A stretch of 35,909 nucleotides of DNA from Gemmatimonadota bacterium (GTDB taxonomy: Bacteria; Gemmatimonadota; Gemmatimonadetes; Longimicrobiales; Gaopeijiaceae). Both the position numbers and the translations under genes were made by a program. How positions within the stretch are numbered: position 1 is the stretch's first letter; each line of letters starts with the position of its first letter. The notes beneath the pieces were generated by a model. The model was given only the letters and a program-made list of their open reading frames with translations, was not told where the DNA came from and did not search any database. Of the stretch, positions 34,412 to 35,909 are shown piece after piece. Where the stretch lies: the NCBI GenBank assembly GCA_029863525.1, contig JAOTVL010000024.1, positions 1 through 35,909 of the forward strand. Direction: 5' to 3'.

Positions 34412-34494
34412 GCCGGGGTGGCGGAACGGTAGACGCGGCGGCCTCAAAAGCCGCTATCCCTTGGGATGTGCGGGTTCGACTCCCGCCCCCGGCA
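34412..34494 (+). tRNA. tRNA-Leu (anticodon CAA)
   Basis: The acceptor GCCGGGG (34412-34418) pairs with CCCCGGC (34487-34493), with A34494 as discriminator. The anticodon stem GCGGC/GCCGC encloses the loop CTCAAAA, giving anticodon CAA, which reads UUG. A long variable arm (TATCCC-TTG-GGATGT) marks it as class II, as for leucine. The T arm is GCGGG-TTCGACT-CCCGC. The 3' CCA is not encoded (TCA follows), so it must be added enzymatically. A weak promoter candidate, TTGGTG (34323-34328) and TACGTT (34346-34351) with a 17-nt spacer, lies about 60 nt upstream. No integrase or direct repeat suggests use as an attachment site. Confidence 0.95.
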
Positions 34495-34564
34495 TCATAT
34501 ATTTAGAGGCTTTGCACCAACGCAGCCGACCGTCCCCGCCGAAGACGGTCAAAACGGAGAGACC

Positions 34565-35875
34565 ATGGCAGAGAAAGGGAGCTCGGGTAAGAACACCCTC
34601 TCCATCCGCGACAACCGTACGGGTCGCGATTACGAGGTCGACATTCACGAAGGGGACGTGATCAGCGCCATGGATCTGCGCCAGATCAAGGTCAACGACG
34701 ACGACTTCGGGATGATGTCGTACGACCCCGCCTTCAAGAACACGGCGTCCACACGGAGCACGATTACCTACATCGATGGCGAGAAGGGGATTCTCCGCTA
34801 CAGGGGCTACCCGATCGACCAACTCGCCGAGCGGAGCAGCCATCTCGAGGTCTCGTACCTCCTCCTGAAGGGGGAGTTGCCGACGCAAAGCGAGCTGGAC
34901 GACTTCGTGCACGACGTGACGTATCACACCTACGTGCATGAAAACTTCGTCGAGCTCTTCCGCTCGTTCCGGTACGACGCCCACGCGATGGGCATGATGA
35001 CGTCCGGCGTTGCCGCGCTCTCTACGATCTATCCGGAGTCCAAGGACGTCCACGACCCGGTCAATCGCTGGATCCAGATCACTCGGCTCGTGGCGAAAAT
35101 GCCGACGCTGGCGGCATTCGCGTATCGCCACCATCGCGGTCTACCGCCGATCTATCCCGAAAACGAGCTCTCGTATACCGCGAACTTCCTGAACATGCTA
35201 TTCAGGATCGGCACACGGGACTACACGCCGAGTCCCGTGTTGGAGCGTGCGCTGGACGTCCTCTTCATTTTGCACGCCGATCATGAGCAGAATTGCTCGG
35301 CCACGACGATGAGGGTCATCGGGTCGGCCGACGCCGATCCCTACACGGCGCTGGCCGGTGCGATGGGCGCGCTCTACGGGCCGCTGCACGGAGGTGCGAA
35401 CGAGGCGGTCCTGCGCATGCTCCGGAGGATCGGGTCCGCGGATAACATCCCGGACTTCATGGAGGGCGTGAAGAGGAGGGAAGAGCGCCTCATGGGATTC
35501 GGCCACCGGGTGTACAAGGCGTACGACCCGCGCGCGGCCATCATCAAGCGCACAGCCGACGAGGTCTTCGAGGTCACCGGCCGCAACCCGCTGCTCGATA
35601 TCGCGCTCGAGCTCGAGAAGATCGCGCTCAACGAGGAGTTCTTCGTCGAGCGCAACCTCTACCCGAACGTCGACTTCTACTCGGGGATCATCTACCAGGC
35701 AATGGGCTTTCCGGTGGAGATGTTTCCCGTGCTGTTCGCGATTCCGCGGACGGTGGGATGGCTTGCCCAGTGGGAGGAGATGCTGGAGGACGACGAGCAG
35801 AAGATCGCGCGCCCCCGGCAGGTCTTCGTCGGCGCCGACGAGCGCGACTTCGTACCGGTCGAGAATCGCGGCTGA
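34565..35875 (+). CDS. gltA: Citrate synthase
   Basis: The 436-residue protein shows the type II citrate synthase pattern: GILRYRGYPIDQLAE (75-89), ILHADHEQNCSATTMR (235-250), GPLHGGANEAV (272-282) with the catalytic His275, and GFGHRVYKAYDPRA (311-324) with the oxaloacetate-binding His314. It condenses acetyl-CoA with oxaloacetate as the entry step of the citric acid cycle. The ATG at 34565 follows GGAGAG by about 4 nt; an upstream in-frame extension runs into the tRNA and is rejected. The gene lies 70 nt after tRNA-Leu, so it either reads through from the tRNA or has its own promoter in that gap. The last bases of the window (GGAGAGGA) look like the ribosome-binding site of a following gene. 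Confidence 0.97.
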   Translation: MAEKGSSGKNTLSIRDNRTGRDYEVDIHEGDVISAMDLRQIKVNDDDFGMMSYDPAFKNTASTRSTITYIDGEKGILRYRGYPIDQLAERSSHLEVSYLLLKGELPTQSELDDFVHDVTYHTYVHENFVELFRSFRYDAHAMGMMTSGVAALSTIYPESKDVHDPVNRWIQITRLVAKMPTLAAFAYRHHRGLPPIYPENELSYTANFLNMLFRIGTRDYTPSPVLERALDVLFILHADHEQNCSATTMRVIGSADADPYTALAGAMGALYGPLHGGANEAVLRMLRRIGSADNIPDFMEGVKRREERLMGFGHRVYKAYDPRAAIIKRTADEVFEVTGRNPLLDIALELEKIALNEEFFVERNLYPNVDFYSGIIYQAMGFPVEMFPVLFAIPRTVGWLAQWEEMLEDDEQKIARPRQVFVGADERDFVPVENRG

Positions 35876-35909
35876 CGCGAGGATCGCCGACACCGAGCAG
35901 GAGAGGAGA

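Noticed and set aside
34412-34494. tRNA as an integration site of a mobile element
   Set aside because: No integrase, no direct repeat of the tRNA 3' end and no change in gene style on either side was seen.
34209-34661. 150-codon plus-strand frame before citrate synthase
   Set aside because: It runs through the tRNA-Leu gene and into citrate synthase in another frame, and shows no family feature.

Overview
The window is a GC-rich bacterial chromosome segment without mobile elements, CRISPR arrays or obvious horizontally acquired islands. No gene-free stretch exceeds about 300 bases. The cell has an outer membrane (OmpA-type porin with calcium-binding-like repeats, periplasmic lytic transglycosylase) and is probably an aerobic heterotroph (secreted cytochrome c, citrate synthase, aconitase, acyl-CoA oxidation). 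Gene style and content (secreted creatininase-like protein, TSP3-repeat OmpA, FloA/NfeD, AtuA family, many GTG/TTG starts) suggest Gemmatimonadota or a related phylum. This is inference from memory of such genomes, not a phylogenetic result.

Region 1 (2-8917, + strand) reads as one transcription unit: the end of an ABC1/UbiB kinase-like gene, a MeaB-type G-protein chaperone, the large and small subunits of a B12-dependent acyl-CoA mutase, a biotin-dependent carboxyltransferase, an AtuA-like protein split into two overlapping genes, an enoyl-CoA hydratase and a small membrane protein. The mutase would be labelled methylmalonyl-CoA mutase by homology, but two substrate-binding residues are Phe and Gln, as in isobutyryl-CoA mutase. 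This operon is the most interesting part of the window.

Region 2 (8910-18709) is mixed housekeeping: OmpA (-), RecQ, a divergent secreted creatininase-family protein, cytochrome c (-), an acyl-CoA dehydrogenase, RNase G, ribosomal proteins L21 and L27, and a MltD-like lytic transglycosylase.

Region 3 (18751-26726, - strand) is a run of eight genes, several with start/stop overlaps: enoyl-CoA hydratase, aldehyde dehydrogenase, PcaF/PaaJ-like thiolase, 3-hydroxyacyl-CoA dehydrogenase, a second enoyl-CoA hydratase, then a serine hydrolase, a DUF3311 protein and a sodium:solute symporter. A strong hairpin separates the first gene from the rest.

Region 4 (26991-35909) has NfeD protease, flotillin FloA and a proline-rich single-pass protein in one unit, aconitase (-), a tandem UspA protein, tRNA-Leu(CAA) and citrate synthase.

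Taken together, the genes can be joined into one inferred carbon route: isobutyryl-CoA to n-butyryl-CoA (mutase), oxidation through crotonyl-, 3-hydroxybutyryl- and acetoacetyl-CoA to acetyl-CoA (dehydrogenases, hydratases, thiolase), then entry into the citric acid cycle. The carboxyltransferase/AtuA/hydratase part resembles leucine or acyclic-terpene breakdown, and its substrate is unknown.
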